The position numbers and the translations under genes are program-made. Under the pieces are notes generated by a model that was given only the letters and a program-made list of their open reading frames with translations, did not search any database and was not told the origin of the DNA. A stretch of DNA of 64,000 bases from Bradyrhizobium sp. cir1 (GTDB lineage Bacteria; Pseudomonadota; Alphaproteobacteria; Rhizobiales; Xanthobacteraceae). Of this stretch, positions 1-8,238 are shown in pieces. Where the stretch lies: assembly GCF_014198245.1 (NCBI RefSeq), contig NZ_JACIHE010000016.1:62001-126000 (forward strand), in the 5' to 3' direction. Positions within the stretch are counted from its first letter, which is position 1, and each line of letters opens with the position of its first letter.

Positions 1-1
1 G

Positions 2-628
2 GTGCGCGACAGCGGCCTGCCCGACGAGGTGATGCCGGCCGCGCAGCAGATCCCGATCGAGCAATTGCCGAACGAGCTGCTGCTCTATCTGATGCCGAGC
101 CGCTATTGCGAGACCGACAAGCTCACCGACATCGCCTGGTCGCTGTTCGGCAAGACCGAGCCGGGCTGGCAGCGCGTCTCTGCCATCACCGCGTTCGTGC
201 ATCAGCATGTCACCTTCGGCTATGAGCACGCCCATCACATGAAGTCGGCGCACGACGTCTACGAGCAGAAGACCGGCGTCTGCCGCGACTTCGCGCATCT
301 GGCCGTCGCGCTCTGCCGCTGCATGGGCATCCCCGCGCGCTACTGCACCGGCTACATGGGCGACATCGGCATCCCGCCCGAGCCGTTCCCGATGGATTTC
401 TCCGGCTGGTTTCAGGTCTGGCTCTCGGGCCGATGGTTCACCTTCGACGCCCGCCACAACACCCCGCGCATCGGCCGCATCCTGATGGCAACGGGGCGCG
501 ACGCTGCCGACGTCGCGCTGTCGACGAGCTTTGGCCGGATGGAGCTGAAGAAGTTCGAGGTGGTGAGCGAGGAGGTGGTCGGCGCGGCTGTGGTGAAGGC
601 GGGGTCAGGCGGCGCAACGCGTTTGTGA
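2..628 (+). CDS. Transglutaminase-like cysteine protease family protein, 5' truncated
   Basis: The C-terminal 208 residues of a transglutaminase-like (COG1305-type) protein are visible. The gene runs off the left edge, and the GTG at the edge is probably not its start. The nucleophile segment TGVCRDFAHL carries Cys94 (counted from the edge), and a later FDARHNTPRIGR segment follows the usual order of this superfamily. At the position where many members have a His before an aromatic residue, this protein reads DFSGW; I believe this subfamily often lacks that His, but that is from memory. It is likely a cytoplasmic protease or amidase-like enzyme. Its substrate cannot be told from the sequence. 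Confidence 0.8.
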   Translation: MRDSGLPDEVMPAAQQIPIEQLPNELLLYLMPSRYCETDKLTDIAWSLFGKTEPGWQRVSAITAFVHQHVTFGYEHAHHMKSAHDVYEQKTGVCRDFAHLAVALCRCMGIPARYCTGYMGDIGIPPEPFPMDFSGWFQVWLSGRWFTFDARHNTPRIGRILMATGRDAADVALSTSFGRMELKKFEVVSEEVVGAAVVKAGSGGATRL

Positions 629-651
629 TGAAGTTGGGCGCAATACCTCCT

Positions 652-778
652 CATCGTCGTCCTGGCGAAAGCCAGGACCCATTACCCCGACTGTTAGTGT
701 GGCGCGACGCTGTCGCCATCAGGTTGCCCATTCCCGCATTCGGTGGTTATGGGTCCTGGCTTTCGCCAGGACGACGGC
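652..778. repeat. Intergenic palindromic repeat, GAAA-hairpin family, copy 1
   Basis: Two arms of about 27 bp (654-682 and 749-776) are inverted copies of each other. Each arm is itself a small hairpin, CCTGGC-GAAA-GCCAGG. Two further copies lie at 10057-10200 and 17456-17598. It fills the gap between the transglutaminase-like and cyclotransferase-like genes. Such elements could act as bidirectional terminators or be mobile palindromes. Confidence 0.75.
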
Positions 779-826
779 GTGCTTGTAGCGCTGTCGCTCC
801 GTATCAATCGCAGCTATAGACCCCCC

Positions 827-1225
827 ATGACCTCCAACCGTCTCTTCGTCTACGGCACCCTGATGCGCGGCTTCGATCATCCGATGGCGCGGCTGCTTTC
901 GCAGCACGCGGACTTCGTCGGTGAAGCGACCTGCCGCGGCCGGCTGTTCCTCATCAAGCATTATCCGGGATTGCTGCTGTCGGACGCTGCGTCCGACCTC
1001 GTCCATGGCGAGCTCTTCCAGCTGCGCGTCGCCGACGAGCTGCTGCGCGAGCTCGACATGTATGAAGCCTGCGGCGAAGGCTTTCCCGAGCCGACCGAAT
1101 ATCTGCGCGAGCTGATCGACGTGACGCTGCCGGACGGCACATCCGGAAAGGCCTGGACCTATGTCTACAACTGGCCCGTCACCGATCTGCCCCGCATCGA
1201 GTCGGGGCGCTTCCTCGACCACTGA
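827..1225 (+). CDS. Gamma-glutamylcyclotransferase / AIG2-like family protein
   Basis: The protein has 132 residues. Its N-terminus (LFVYGTLMRG, residues 6-15) is the glycine-rich substrate loop of the GGCT-like fold, and LDMYEA places the expected catalytic Glu at residue 80. Members of this cytoplasmic family cyclise gamma-glutamyl amides or act on related compounds; the substrate here is unknown. I placed the start at the ATG at 827 because the YGTLM motif then sits near the N-terminus as in the family. The upstream in-frame extension would be translated from the palindromic repeat. Confidence 0.82.
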   Translation: MTSNRLFVYGTLMRGFDHPMARLLSQHADFVGEATCRGRLFLIKHYPGLLLSDAASDLVHGELFQLRVADELLRELDMYEACGEGFPEPTEYLRELIDVTLPDGTSGKAWTYVYNWPVTDLPRIESGRFLDH

Positions 1226-1233
1226 TCGCGGAT

Positions 1234-1379
1234 GCTTCACCTCTTCCCGCTTGCGGGGAGAGGTCGGATTGCATCGCAGATGCAATCCGGGTGAGGGGGT
1301 ACAGGTCTCTCGATGATCTCGCGCATGGAGAGAAGCCCCTCACCCCACCCTCTCCCCGTAAGAACGGGGCGAGGGAGCG
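1234..1379. repeat. Intergenic repeat, CTCTCCCCG/CGGGGAGAG family, copy 1
   Basis: A mosaic of short inverted repeats (a CCCGCTTGCGGGGAGAG hairpin, a GATTGCATC/GATGCAATC hairpin and a distal CTCTCCCCGT) lies between convergent genes. A related, longer copy is at 11384-11572 with the same order of blocks, including the shared GGGTGAGGGGGTACAG core. It is non-coding; a terminator or transcript-processing role is possible. Confidence 0.7.
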
Positions 1380-1409
1380 GACCGTCATTGTGGCCCGCGA
1401 TTCGTCCCA

Positions 1410-2024
1410 CTAAGCCGACAGCACTTCCTTCACCACGCGCACGTCGACCTCGCGCTCGACATAGCTCCATTCCTCGGTCTGCCTGAGCATTGCCACCAGC
1501 TCCTCGAATAGCGAGGCATCGGCGGGGGCGAATTCGAACCAGGTCAGGAAGTCGAAGGGCTCGCCGAGGTCGCGGCAGTGATAGAGCTGGCGCGCGATCG
1601 CCGGCAGGAAACGAAGACTGCTGGCGATGTGGTGCGACCGGTCCTCGAAGATCTTGCGACGCTCTTCCTGCGCCAGGTCCCACCAGGCCTGCGACTTGCG
1701 GATCGGGATCAGCGCGGCGCTGGTGGCCTCCACCCGGCCGAGTACGGCCTGCACCGCGCCGAGCTGCTCCTTCTCGGGCCGCTCGGTGTAGCGCAAGCTG
1801 CTGGCAACGCCGACCAGCCGCCAGGCATTGCGCGAGGGCACCAGCGGCAACGAGACCGCGTCGCTGTCAGTCACCGACAGCGCCGGCATGAACGGCAGGG
1901 GCTCGCCCGTCACCGCTGAAATCGAGGTGACGCGCCAGCCCCCGCTGTGGCCGCCTCGAAAGGTCCTGAACATGGGGGTATGGAAGCGTGGAACCGGGCG
2001 CGGTTCAAGCCTTTCCGCTGTCAT
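1410..2024 (-). CDS. Chlorite dismutase family (Cld) heme protein, short lineage
   Basis: This 204-residue protein matches the short (dimeric) Cld lineage known from Nitrobacter in length and in its block pattern (NAWRLVGVASSLRYT, AALIPIRKSQAWWDLAQEER, FDFLTWFEFAP). The proximal heme ligand appears as His132 in RSHHIASS, and 13 residues later Arg145 in AIARQLYH sits where the distal chlorite-activating Arg is found. Both key residues are thus present. Members decompose chlorite to chloride and O2 in vitro; the in vivo role outside perchlorate reducers is unsettled. No signal peptide is seen, so it is likely cytoplasmic. The N-terminal 17 residues before Met18 (start at 1973) are not clearly part of the fold, so the start may be later. 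Confidence 0.85.
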   Translation of the reverse strand: MTAERLEPRPVPRFHTPMFRTFRGGHSGGWRVTSISAVTGEPLPFMPALSVTDSDAVSLPLVPSRNAWRLVGVASSLRYTERPEKEQLGAVQAVLGRVEATSAALIPIRKSQAWWDLAQEERRKIFEDRSHHIASSLRFLPAIARQLYHCRDLGEPFDFLTWFEFAPADASLFEELVAMLRQTEEWSYVEREVDVRVVKEVLSA

Positions 2025-2040
2025 TTCGGGATGTTGGTGC

Positions 2041-2100
2041 CGTCATCCTGAGGCGCTCCCATACGGCGCGCCGCGCCGCATGGGAGCCTCGAAGGATGAA
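2041..2100. repeat. Palindromic repeat, TCATCCTGAGG/CCTCGAAGGATGA type
   Basis: A near-perfect inverted repeat (TCATCCTGAGGCGCTCCCAT against ATGGGAGCCTCGAAGGATGA) surrounds a GCGCGC core, between the divergent Cld-family and dnaG genes. A degenerate relative sits at 62621-62663. No coding capacity is supported. Confidence 0.7.
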
Positions 2101-2292
2101 TCGGCCCGGATGCAGCCGGGCCGTCGCTCTTCGAGGGCCGCTGAAGAAGCGGCCACCTCAGGGTTACGGTGAGAGGCCCTGTGCATAGGTCGAATAACCC
2201 GGATAAGCCCGACAAACCTGGCCTTTGGCGACCCCGCACCTATATCCCTGATCCTTCGCCCGACTCACCCCGGTTCGCGCTACACAGATCCC

Positions 2293-4311
2293 ATGCGCTT
2301 CACGCCCCAATTCCTCGACGAGCTTCGTGCCCGGCTTTCGGTCTCCGAGGTCGTGGGCAAGCGCGTCAAGCTGAAGAAGGCGGGGCGGGAGTGGAAGGGG
2401 CTGTCGCCGTTCCAGCAGGAGAAGACGCCGTCCTTCTACGTCAACGACCAGAAGGGTTTTTACCACGACTTCTCCTCCGGCAAGCACGGCGACATCATCA
2501 CCTTCGTGATGGAGACCGACGGCCTGCCGTTCGCAGAGGCCGTCGAGCGATTGGCGGGCATGGCGGGCCTGCCGCTGCCGGCGGTGACGCCGGATGCGGC
2601 GCGGCAGGAGCAGCGGCGGCGCTCGCTGCATGACGTCATGGATCTCGCCGCCAAGTTTTTCGCGGAGACGCTGGCCTCGCGCCTGGGCGCGAAAGCGCGC
2701 GGCTATCTCGCCGACCGCGCCATCTCGCCGGCGACGCAATTGCAGTTCCGCCTCGGCTACGCCCCGCCCGATCGCTTCGCGCTGAAGGAGCATCTCGGCA
2801 AGCTCGGAATCTCCGTCGACGACATGGTCGAGACCGGGCTGCTCGTCGCCGGCAACGACATTCCCGTTCCTTACGACCGCTTCCGCGACCGCGTGATGTT
2901 TCCGATCACGGACTTGCGCGGCCGCGTCATCGCCTTCGGCGGGCGCGCGCTGGAGAAGGACGTTCCGGCAAAATATCTGAACTCGCCGGAGACGCCGCTC
3001 TTCCACAAGGGCGACAATCTCTACAACCACCAGACCGCGCGTAAAGCCACCCATGACGGCGCATCGCTGATCGTGGTCGAAGGCTATGTCGACGTCATCG
3101 CCATGGTCACCGCGGGCTTTGCCGGCAGCGTCGCGCCGCTCGGCACGGCGCTGACCGAAAGCCAGCTCGCGCTGCTCTGGAAGATGGCGGACGAACCGAT
3201 CCTCTGCTTCGACGGCGACCGCGCCGGACAGAAGGCGGCGTATCGCGCCGCCGATCTCGCGCTGCCTTTCCTCGCGCCCGGAAAGAGTCTTCGTTTTGCG
3301 CTGCTGCCGGAAGGGCAGGACCCCGACGATCTCGTGCGCTCCGGTGGCCGCGGCGCGATCGAGGAGGTGATCGCGGCGGCGCGTCCGCTCGCCGACATGA
3401 TCTGGTCGCGCGAGCTCGAAGGCGGCAACTTCGCCACGCCCGAGCGCCGCGCCGCGCTGGAGGCGCGCATCAAGGAGCTCACGAACGGCATCCGCGACGA
3501 GGTGGTGCGGCGCTATTACCGCGACGAATTCGTCGAGCGGCTGCAGCGCACCTTCGCTCCCGAAGGCGGGCGCGGCGGCTTTGGCGGCCGCGGCAATTTT
3601 CGCCCCGGCGGCGGCCGGCCGTTCCAGCCCCGCGGGGGGCAGGCGAATCGATTCGGGGCCCAAGGATTCGGTGGAGGATTTGGCGGCGGCCGCCGCGGCC
3701 CGCCGGGACCGACCCTGCTGCCCTCCGGCCCCTACCAGGCGGCGAGTCCCCAGCTCGCGGCCAGCCCGATCATGAAGGGCCAGCGCAGCGCCATTTCCCG
3801 CCGGGAGGCCCTGATCCTGCAAATCCTGATCAACCACCCCTGGCTGCTGCACGACCACCTCGAGGAGGTCGCGGCCCTGGAGCTGGCGCATTCCGAGGCC
3901 CACAAGCTCCGGGCCGGCGTTATCGCCGCCTTCGCCAACGATCATCATCATTCTCCGGACCCCGAGGAGCAGGCCGAGAAGATGCGCTCCGACCTCGAGA
4001 AAAGCGGATTTACCCCGTTACTTCAAAGGGTTGAGCGGGCGATCACCACCGCAGCGGTGTGGGGCGCCCGCGAGGGGGCGGCGCGGGACGACGTTCTTGC
4101 CACCTGGCATCAGCTGGTTGCCTTGCATCGGCAATGGCATTCACTACTTAGAGAGCTGAAAGACGCCGAGCTGGCCTTGGGGGAGGACCCCAGCGAGGCC
4201 AATTTGGCATGGCTGCGTGACGTCAAGGCTCGGATAGGAGAAGTCGACGGTACCGAGGCCCTGATCGAGGGTTTTGGCGAGCTGTCGGGTCGGTTCCAGA
4301 AGAGCGTGTGA
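2293..4311 (+). CDS. dnaG: DNA primase DnaG with degenerate zinc-finger domain
   Basis: This is replicative primase (672 aa), which makes RNA primers at the fork with the DnaB helicase. The order is N-terminal CHC2-type fold (about 1-95), RNA polymerase domain with TOPRIM motifs (EGYVD 263-267, DGDRAG 307-312, DPDD 343-346), a Gly/Arg/Phe-rich linker (about 424-472) and a helicase-binding C-terminal domain. In the N-terminal fold, the positions that in E. coli hold Cys40, His43, Cys61 and Cys64 are Ser38, Gln41, Asp59 and Ser62, so no zinc ligand remains, while the flanking EKTPSF and KGFYH segments are intact. The catalytic acidic residues are kept, so the enzyme should be active. The gene precedes rpoD, the common macromolecular-synthesis arrangement. 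Confidence 0.97.
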   Translation: MRFTPQFLDELRARLSVSEVVGKRVKLKKAGREWKGLSPFQQEKTPSFYVNDQKGFYHDFSSGKHGDIITFVMETDGLPFAEAVERLAGMAGLPLPAVTPDAARQEQRRRSLHDVMDLAAKFFAETLASRLGAKARGYLADRAISPATQLQFRLGYAPPDRFALKEHLGKLGISVDDMVETGLLVAGNDIPVPYDRFRDRVMFPITDLRGRVIAFGGRALEKDVPAKYLNSPETPLFHKGDNLYNHQTARKATHDGASLIVVEGYVDVIAMVTAGFAGSVAPLGTALTESQLALLWKMADEPILCFDGDRAGQKAAYRAADLALPFLAPGKSLRFALLPEGQDPDDLVRSGGRGAIEEVIAAARPLADMIWSRELEGGNFATPERRAALEARIKELTNGIRDEVVRRYYRDEFVERLQRTFAPEGGRGGFGGRGNFRPGGGRPFQPRGGQANRFGAQGFGGGFGGGRRGPPGPTLLPSGPYQAASPQLAASPIMKGQRSAISRREALILQILINHPWLLHDHLEEVAALELAHSEAHKLRAGVIAAFANDHHHSPDPEEQAEKMRSDLEKSGFTPLLQRVERAITTAAVWGAREGAARDDVLATWHQLVALHRQWHSLLRELKDAELALGEDPSEANLAWLRDVKARIGEVDGTEALIEGFGELSGRFQKSV

Positions 4312-4687
4312 TGAAAGAATCATGCGGACGGCCGGGGCCGCAACCGCTAAAAGACTCGCCAAATCCAAGGTTTGGCGGCAAAAACAGGGTTAATCGAGGC
4401 TTAACGGTCTTGTAGCACTTTGGCCCAGAGGCGGCCGCAGGCAGAACAGACGCGTCAGGAATGAATCCGCGCATTAGCTGTTGGCACTGCACCTGCATCC
4501 GCCGCGACAAAGAGGCTCACGAAGCGTTAGGCAAATCCGGCGAGAGAGAGTTGGGGGTGGCGAGAGACATGCGCGCCGCCCTTTCCGTGTCGAGAGCTGC
4601 CGAAGCGAGAGCGTCGAGCAAACAGGTTCAAGTGAATTCACGCGGGCGCGGCGATCGTCTCGCATGAAGCGCGTTTAGGAGCAATGG
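4312..4687 (+). other. dnaG-rpoD intergenic region, no gene seen
   Basis: This 376-nt gap holds no convincing coding sequence. It contains a GGCCGGGGCCG-type GC-rich stretch just after dnaG and ends with a GGAG ribosome-binding site (4678-4681) in front of rpoD. It is long enough to hold a separate rpoD promoter, but I cannot point to a confident -35/-10 pair. Confidence 0.5.
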
Positions 4688-6844
4688 ATGGCCACCAAGG
4701 CAAAGACGCTGCAGGCGAAGGACAAGGAAAAAGACGACAAGGCAGCGGATGCTCCCGAGAAAGATTCCCAGGACGCGCCCTCTCCCTTGCTCGACCTGTC
4801 CGATGCGGCAGTGAAGAAGATGATCAAGCAGGCCAAGAAGCGCGGCTTCGTGACCTTCGATCAGCTCAACGAAGTCTTGCCGTCCGACCAGACCTCGCCC
4901 GAACAGATCGAGGACATCATGTCGATGCTCTCGGACATGGGCATCAACGTCACCGAGGCCGACGACAGCGAAGGCGAGGAGGACAAGGACGAGGGCGGCG
5001 AGGACGAGACCGACAACGAGCTCGTCGAGGTCACCCAGAAGGCCGTCACCGAGGTCAAGAAGAGCGAGCCGGGCGAGCGCACCGACGATCCCGTGCGCAT
5101 GTATCTGCGCGAGATGGGCACGGTCGAGCTGCTCTCCCGCGAAGGCGAAATCGCGATTGCCAAGCGTATCGAGGCCGGCCGCGAGGCGATGATCGCAGGC
5201 CTCTGCGAAAGCCCGCTGACCTTCCAGGCCATCATCATCTGGCGCGACGAGCTCAACGAAGGCAAGATCTTCCTCCGCGACATCATCGATCTCGAAGCGA
5301 CCTATGCCGGTCCCGAGGCCAAGGGCGGCATGAACACCGCGATGATCGGCGGCCCCGCCGGCGAGAACGGCGAAGCCTCGGCCGAGGGCGGCGAGGCCGC
5401 AGCCGCGACCGGCGCTGCACCCGCGCATGTCGCCCCGCCCGCAGCTCCCCCGTCGCCGACCCCGTTCCGCGCCGCGCCCGCCGCCGGCAATGGCGAAGCC
5501 GAGAAGGATCCGGGCGAGGCCGCCGCCGAAGCCGACATGGACGAGGACGACGAGTTCGAGAACCAGATGTCGCTCGCGGCGATCGAGGCCGAGCTCAAGC
5601 CCAAGGTCGTCGAGATCTTCGACAAGATCGCCGAGAGCTACAAGAAGCTGCGCAAGCTCCAGGAGCAGGACATCCAGAACCAGCTCGAGAGCACCTCGCA
5701 CGGGCCCTCGCTGTCGCCGCACCAGGAGCGCAAGTACCGCAAGCTCAAGGACGAGATCATCGTCGAGGTGAAGTCGCTGCGCCTCAACCAGGCGCGTATC
5801 GATTCACTCGTCGAGCAGCTCTACGACATCAACAAGCGCCTCGTCTCGCACGAGGGCCGCCTGATGCGCCTTGCCGACAGCCATGGCGTCGCGCGCGAAG
5901 ACTTTTTGCGCAACTACACCGGTTCTGAATTGGACCCGCGCTGGCTCAATCGTGTTTCGAAGCTGTCGGCCAAGGGCTGGAAGAACTTCGTCCATCACGA
6001 GAAGGACCGTATCAAGGACCTTCGCCACGAGGTGCATCAGCTGGCTGCCCTCACCGGCCTCGAGATCGTCGAGTTCCGCAAGATCGTGCACTCCGTGCAG
6101 AAGGGCGAGCGCGAGGCACGCCAGGCCAAGAAGGAGATGGTGGAAGCCAACCTCCGTCTCGTGATCTCGATTGCGAAAAAGTACACCAACCGCGGCCTGC
6201 AGTTCCTCGACCTGATCCAGGAAGGCAACATCGGCCTGATGAAGGCGGTCGACAAGTTCGAGTACCGCCGCGGCTACAAGTTCTCGACCTACGCCACGTG
6301 GTGGATCCGGCAGGCGATCACCCGCTCGATCGCCGACCAGGCGCGCACCATCCGCATCCCCGTGCACATGATTGAGACGATCAACAAGATCGTGCGCACC
6401 TCCCGCCAGATGCTCAACGAGATCGGCCGAGAGCCGACCCCGGAAGAGCTCGCCGAGAAGCTCGGCATGCCGCTGGAGAAGGTGCGAAAAGTCCTCAAGA
6501 TCGCCAAGGAGCCGCTCTCGCTCGAGACGCCCGTCGGTGACGAAGAGGATTCACACCTCGGCGATTTCATCGAGGACAAGAACGCGATCCTGCCGATCGA
6601 CGCCGCGATCCAGTCGAACCTGCGCGAGACCACTACGCGCGTGCTGGCGTCACTGACGCCGCGCGAAGAGCGCGTCCTGCGCATGCGCTTCGGCATCGGC
6701 ATGAACACCGACCACACGCTGGAAGAAGTCGGCCAGCAGTTCTCGGTGACGCGCGAGCGCATCCGCCAGATCGAAGCCAAGGCGCTGCGCAAGCTGAAGC
6801 ATCCGAGCCGGTCGAGGAAGCTGCGGTCGTTCCTGGATAATTGA
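4688..6844 (+). CDS. rpoD: RNA polymerase primary sigma factor RpoD (sigma-70)
   Basis: This is the housekeeping sigma factor (718 aa). Region 1.1 is followed by an acidic stretch (EGEEDKDEGGEDE), region 1.2 (DDPVRMYLREMG), a long non-conserved region rich in Ala/Glu/Pro, region 2 (SIAKKYTNRGLQFLDLIQEG and FSTYATWWIRQAITR), region 3 (RIPVHMIETINKI) and region 4 with the -35-binding helix-turn-helix (VTRERIRQIEAKALRKLKHP). The length fits an alphaproteobacterial RpoD. The ATG at 4688 is chosen over the out-of-frame ATG at 4684 by reading frame and the GGAG spacing. A strong intrinsic terminator follows 25 nt after the stop. Confidence 0.98.
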   Translation: MATKAKTLQAKDKEKDDKAADAPEKDSQDAPSPLLDLSDAAVKKMIKQAKKRGFVTFDQLNEVLPSDQTSPEQIEDIMSMLSDMGINVTEADDSEGEEDKDEGGEDETDNELVEVTQKAVTEVKKSEPGERTDDPVRMYLREMGTVELLSREGEIAIAKRIEAGREAMIAGLCESPLTFQAIIIWRDELNEGKIFLRDIIDLEATYAGPEAKGGMNTAMIGGPAGENGEASAEGGEAAAATGAAPAHVAPPAAPPSPTPFRAAPAAGNGEAEKDPGEAAAEADMDEDDEFENQMSLAAIEAELKPKVVEIFDKIAESYKKLRKLQEQDIQNQLESTSHGPSLSPHQERKYRKLKDEIIVEVKSLRLNQARIDSLVEQLYDINKRLVSHEGRLMRLADSHGVAREDFLRNYTGSELDPRWLNRVSKLSAKGWKNFVHHEKDRIKDLRHEVHQLAALTGLEIVEFRKIVHSVQKGEREARQAKKEMVEANLRLVISIAKKYTNRGLQFLDLIQEGNIGLMKAVDKFEYRRGYKFSTYATWWIRQAITRSIADQARTIRIPVHMIETINKIVRTSRQMLNEIGREPTPEELAEKLGMPLEKVRKVLKIAKEPLSLETPVGDEEDSHLGDFIEDKNAILPIDAAIQSNLRETTTRVLASLTPREERVLRMRFGIGMNTDHTLEEVGQQFSVTRERIRQIEAKALRKLKHPSRSRKLRSFLDN

Positions 6845-6869
6845 TCGTAGACCGCGATCCAAAGCAAAA

Positions 6870-6897
6870 CGGCGGGCGTTGGCCCGCCGTTTTTTGT
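6870..6897 (+). terminator. Rho-independent terminator of rpoD
   Basis: The stem CGGCGGGC (6870-6877) pairs with GCCCGCCG (6882-6889) across a GTTG loop and is followed by six or more T. The gene it ends is rpoD, whose stop is 25 nt upstream. Confidence 0.9.
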
Positions 6898-6903
6898 TTT
6901 GCT

Positions 6904-6984
6904 CGTCATTGCGAGCGCAGCGAAGCAATCCAGAGTCTTTCCGCGGAGGGATTTCTGGATTGCTTCGCTGCGCTCGCAATGACG
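6904..6984. repeat. Palindromic repeat with perfect 30-bp arms
   Basis: The arm at 6904-6933 is the exact reverse complement of 6955-6984 (both contain GCGAGCGCAGCGAAGCAATC or its complement), with a 21-bp centre. It lies directly behind the rpoD terminator and before the convergent small gene at 7001. The perfect arms suggest recent acquisition or gene conversion. Confidence 0.85.
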
Positions 6985-7000
6985 TGGAGAAGCTGGAGGT

Positions 7001-7237
7001 CTACTTCTTCTTCGCCCCCACCCGCTCGATCTGCTTGATCTCCAGCGCCGGCCGGCCCGACTTCTCCGCGATCTCGCGGTCCTGCTCCATGATGAAGCTG
7101 CGCGCGGGTTCGTCGCCGTCGAGGCCGCCGAGCAGCTCGGCGGGCACGCGGCGGTTGGAGCGCTGGGAGCCGTCCTCGTAGACGACGTTGAAGAAGGCGA
7201 ACTCGCCTTTGGGATTGGTTCCGGGTTTCTTGGCCAT
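7001..7237 (-). CDS. Small conserved hypothetical protein
   Basis: This encodes a 78-residue hydrophilic protein with a charged C-terminus (QIERVGAKKK) and no signal or membrane segment. I do not recognise a named domain. The codon pattern is typical of the surrounding genes, and the segment FNVVYEDGSQRSNRRVP resembles a compact beta-type fold. It stands alone between the palindrome behind rpoD and a non-coding stretch. Confidence 0.65.
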   Translation of the reverse strand: MAKKPGTNPKGEFAFFNVVYEDGSQRSNRRVPAELLGGLDGDEPARSFIMEQDREIAEKSGRPALEIKQIERVGAKKK

Positions 7238-7343
7238 GGCGGCTTGTCGTCGATCAGGACGCCGCAGTCAAATGGCTTTCGCTGTTATCAGCATGCAGCC
7301 GTGGTCTTGCGGAGGGCTCCGCGCCATCGATCGGCGCCATCTT

Positions 7344-7377
7344 TTTGCAGGAGGGAAGCTGTTTGCAGGAGGAAAGC
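7344..7377 (+). repeat. Tandem direct repeat containing AGGAGG
   Basis: Two 16-nt units, TTTGCAGGAGGGAAGC (7344-7359) and TTTGCAGGAGGAAAGC (7362-7377), differ at one base and have an 18-nt period. Each contains a full Shine-Dalgarno-like AGGAGG; the second is 9 nt before an ATG at 7381. Confidence 0.8.
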
Positions 7378-7417
7378 GCCATGCGCTTTTCGAAGGTCCG
7401 GTGCGAACCCTCAATAA

Positions 7418-7447
7418 ACGGCGGGCCGCAAAGCCCGCCGTCTATTT
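7418..7447 (+). terminator. Orphan intrinsic-terminator-like hairpin
   Basis: ACGGCGGGC (7418-7426) pairs perfectly with GCCCGCCGT (7433-7441) over a CGCAAA loop, followed by CTATTTTTA. No recognised plus-strand gene lies upstream, so it either ends a small RNA or acts on a short leader starting near the tandem AGGAGG repeat. Confidence 0.65.
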
Positions 7448-7771
7448 TTAGTCTTCAGCGTCGCCCGGGGCTGGCAGGGCAACAACCTAGAATAGAAGAT
7501 TATAGATTGCGTCATGCCGTGGCAAGGCAAATCGTGAGAGCGTCGGTGTCGCAGCGAGCGCAGCAGATATGCGGTGATCGTGACGTCGAATTCCCATGCA
7601 CATCGAAGCAAATGTTTGGATCATCGAAGCACTTTGTTCATATTGCTGCTCTCGCAATGCAGCGAGCGTTGCGCACGTTGTAGAGAAATGCGTCCGGCTG
7701 CAACGTCTTCCCGTTGGCGTGCAGAACAGTTCCCCTGCGCAAAGACGAGTTCCATCGCTGCGGTGGGTATC

Positions 7772-8113
7772 TCAACGCGTGCGCGGACGTTGCGTCACTT
7801 CCTGAACGGCGAGCCGCGATCCATTTCCGCCGCCGCGCTTGCCGTCATCCTCTTTACGTCCCTGCGCCATGATCGCGCTGCCCATCGCCGCGGAACCGAA
7901 GGTGATGAGGAAGGAGGCGAGCAGCAGAACGAGCGCGATGCCGGGTGTGCGGTCGGCGAAGATCAGCTCGCGCAGATGGCCGGGGTTGAGCCAGAGCAGC
8001 CCGCCGACGAGCAGCACTGCTGCGCAGGCGCCGATCGCGAGGTTGATGGCGAGCAGGCGGAACAGCGGGATGCGAAGAAGGCGGGTTGCTTGAGGTTGAT
8101 GATTGTCAGGCAT
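7772..8113 (-). CDS. Small inner-membrane protein, function unknown
   Basis: This 113-residue protein has two clear hydrophobic helices, LLAINLAIGACAAVLLVGGLL (about 20-40) and IALVLLLASFLITFGSAAMG (about 59-78). They are joined by a short loop with an acidic residue and followed by a basic tail (KRGGGNGSRL). This fits a hairpin integral inner-membrane protein. No domain is recognised. The upstream sequence TAGGAGGCAATAAGCC places an AGGAGG motif before the ATG at 8113, supporting the start. Confidence 0.72.
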   Translation of the reverse strand: MPDNHQPQATRLLRIPLFRLLAINLAIGACAAVLLVGGLLWLNPGHLRELIFADRTPGIALVLLLASFLITFGSAAMGSAIMAQGRKEDDGKRGGGNGSRLAVQEVTQRPRTR

Positions 8114-8238
8114 GGCTTATTGCCTCCTACACCAGCGCCCGCATCATAAAGGCAGTTCTCTCATCCGTCATTCCGGAGTGCGACGAAGTTGCGAGCCATG
8201 ATGCGCATCATGTCTCTTGCACCACGATGTTGTCCCTC

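Larger units (their letters stand above)
7238..7771. other. Intergenic region with possible small transcript, no protein gene supported
   Basis: No convincing protein gene is present in this 534-nt stretch. On the plus strand it holds two tandem AGGAGG-containing repeats (7344-7377), an ATG at 7381 and a terminator-like hairpin at 7418-7447, which together suggest a short transcript or leader. From about 7450 to 7680 the sequence is visibly less G+C rich and shows no recognisable product. Confidence 0.45.

Noticed and set aside
2164..3951. Minus-strand open frame of almost 600 codons opposite dnaG
   Set aside because: dnaG is certain; the antisense product is Arg/Ala-rich low-complexity sequence.
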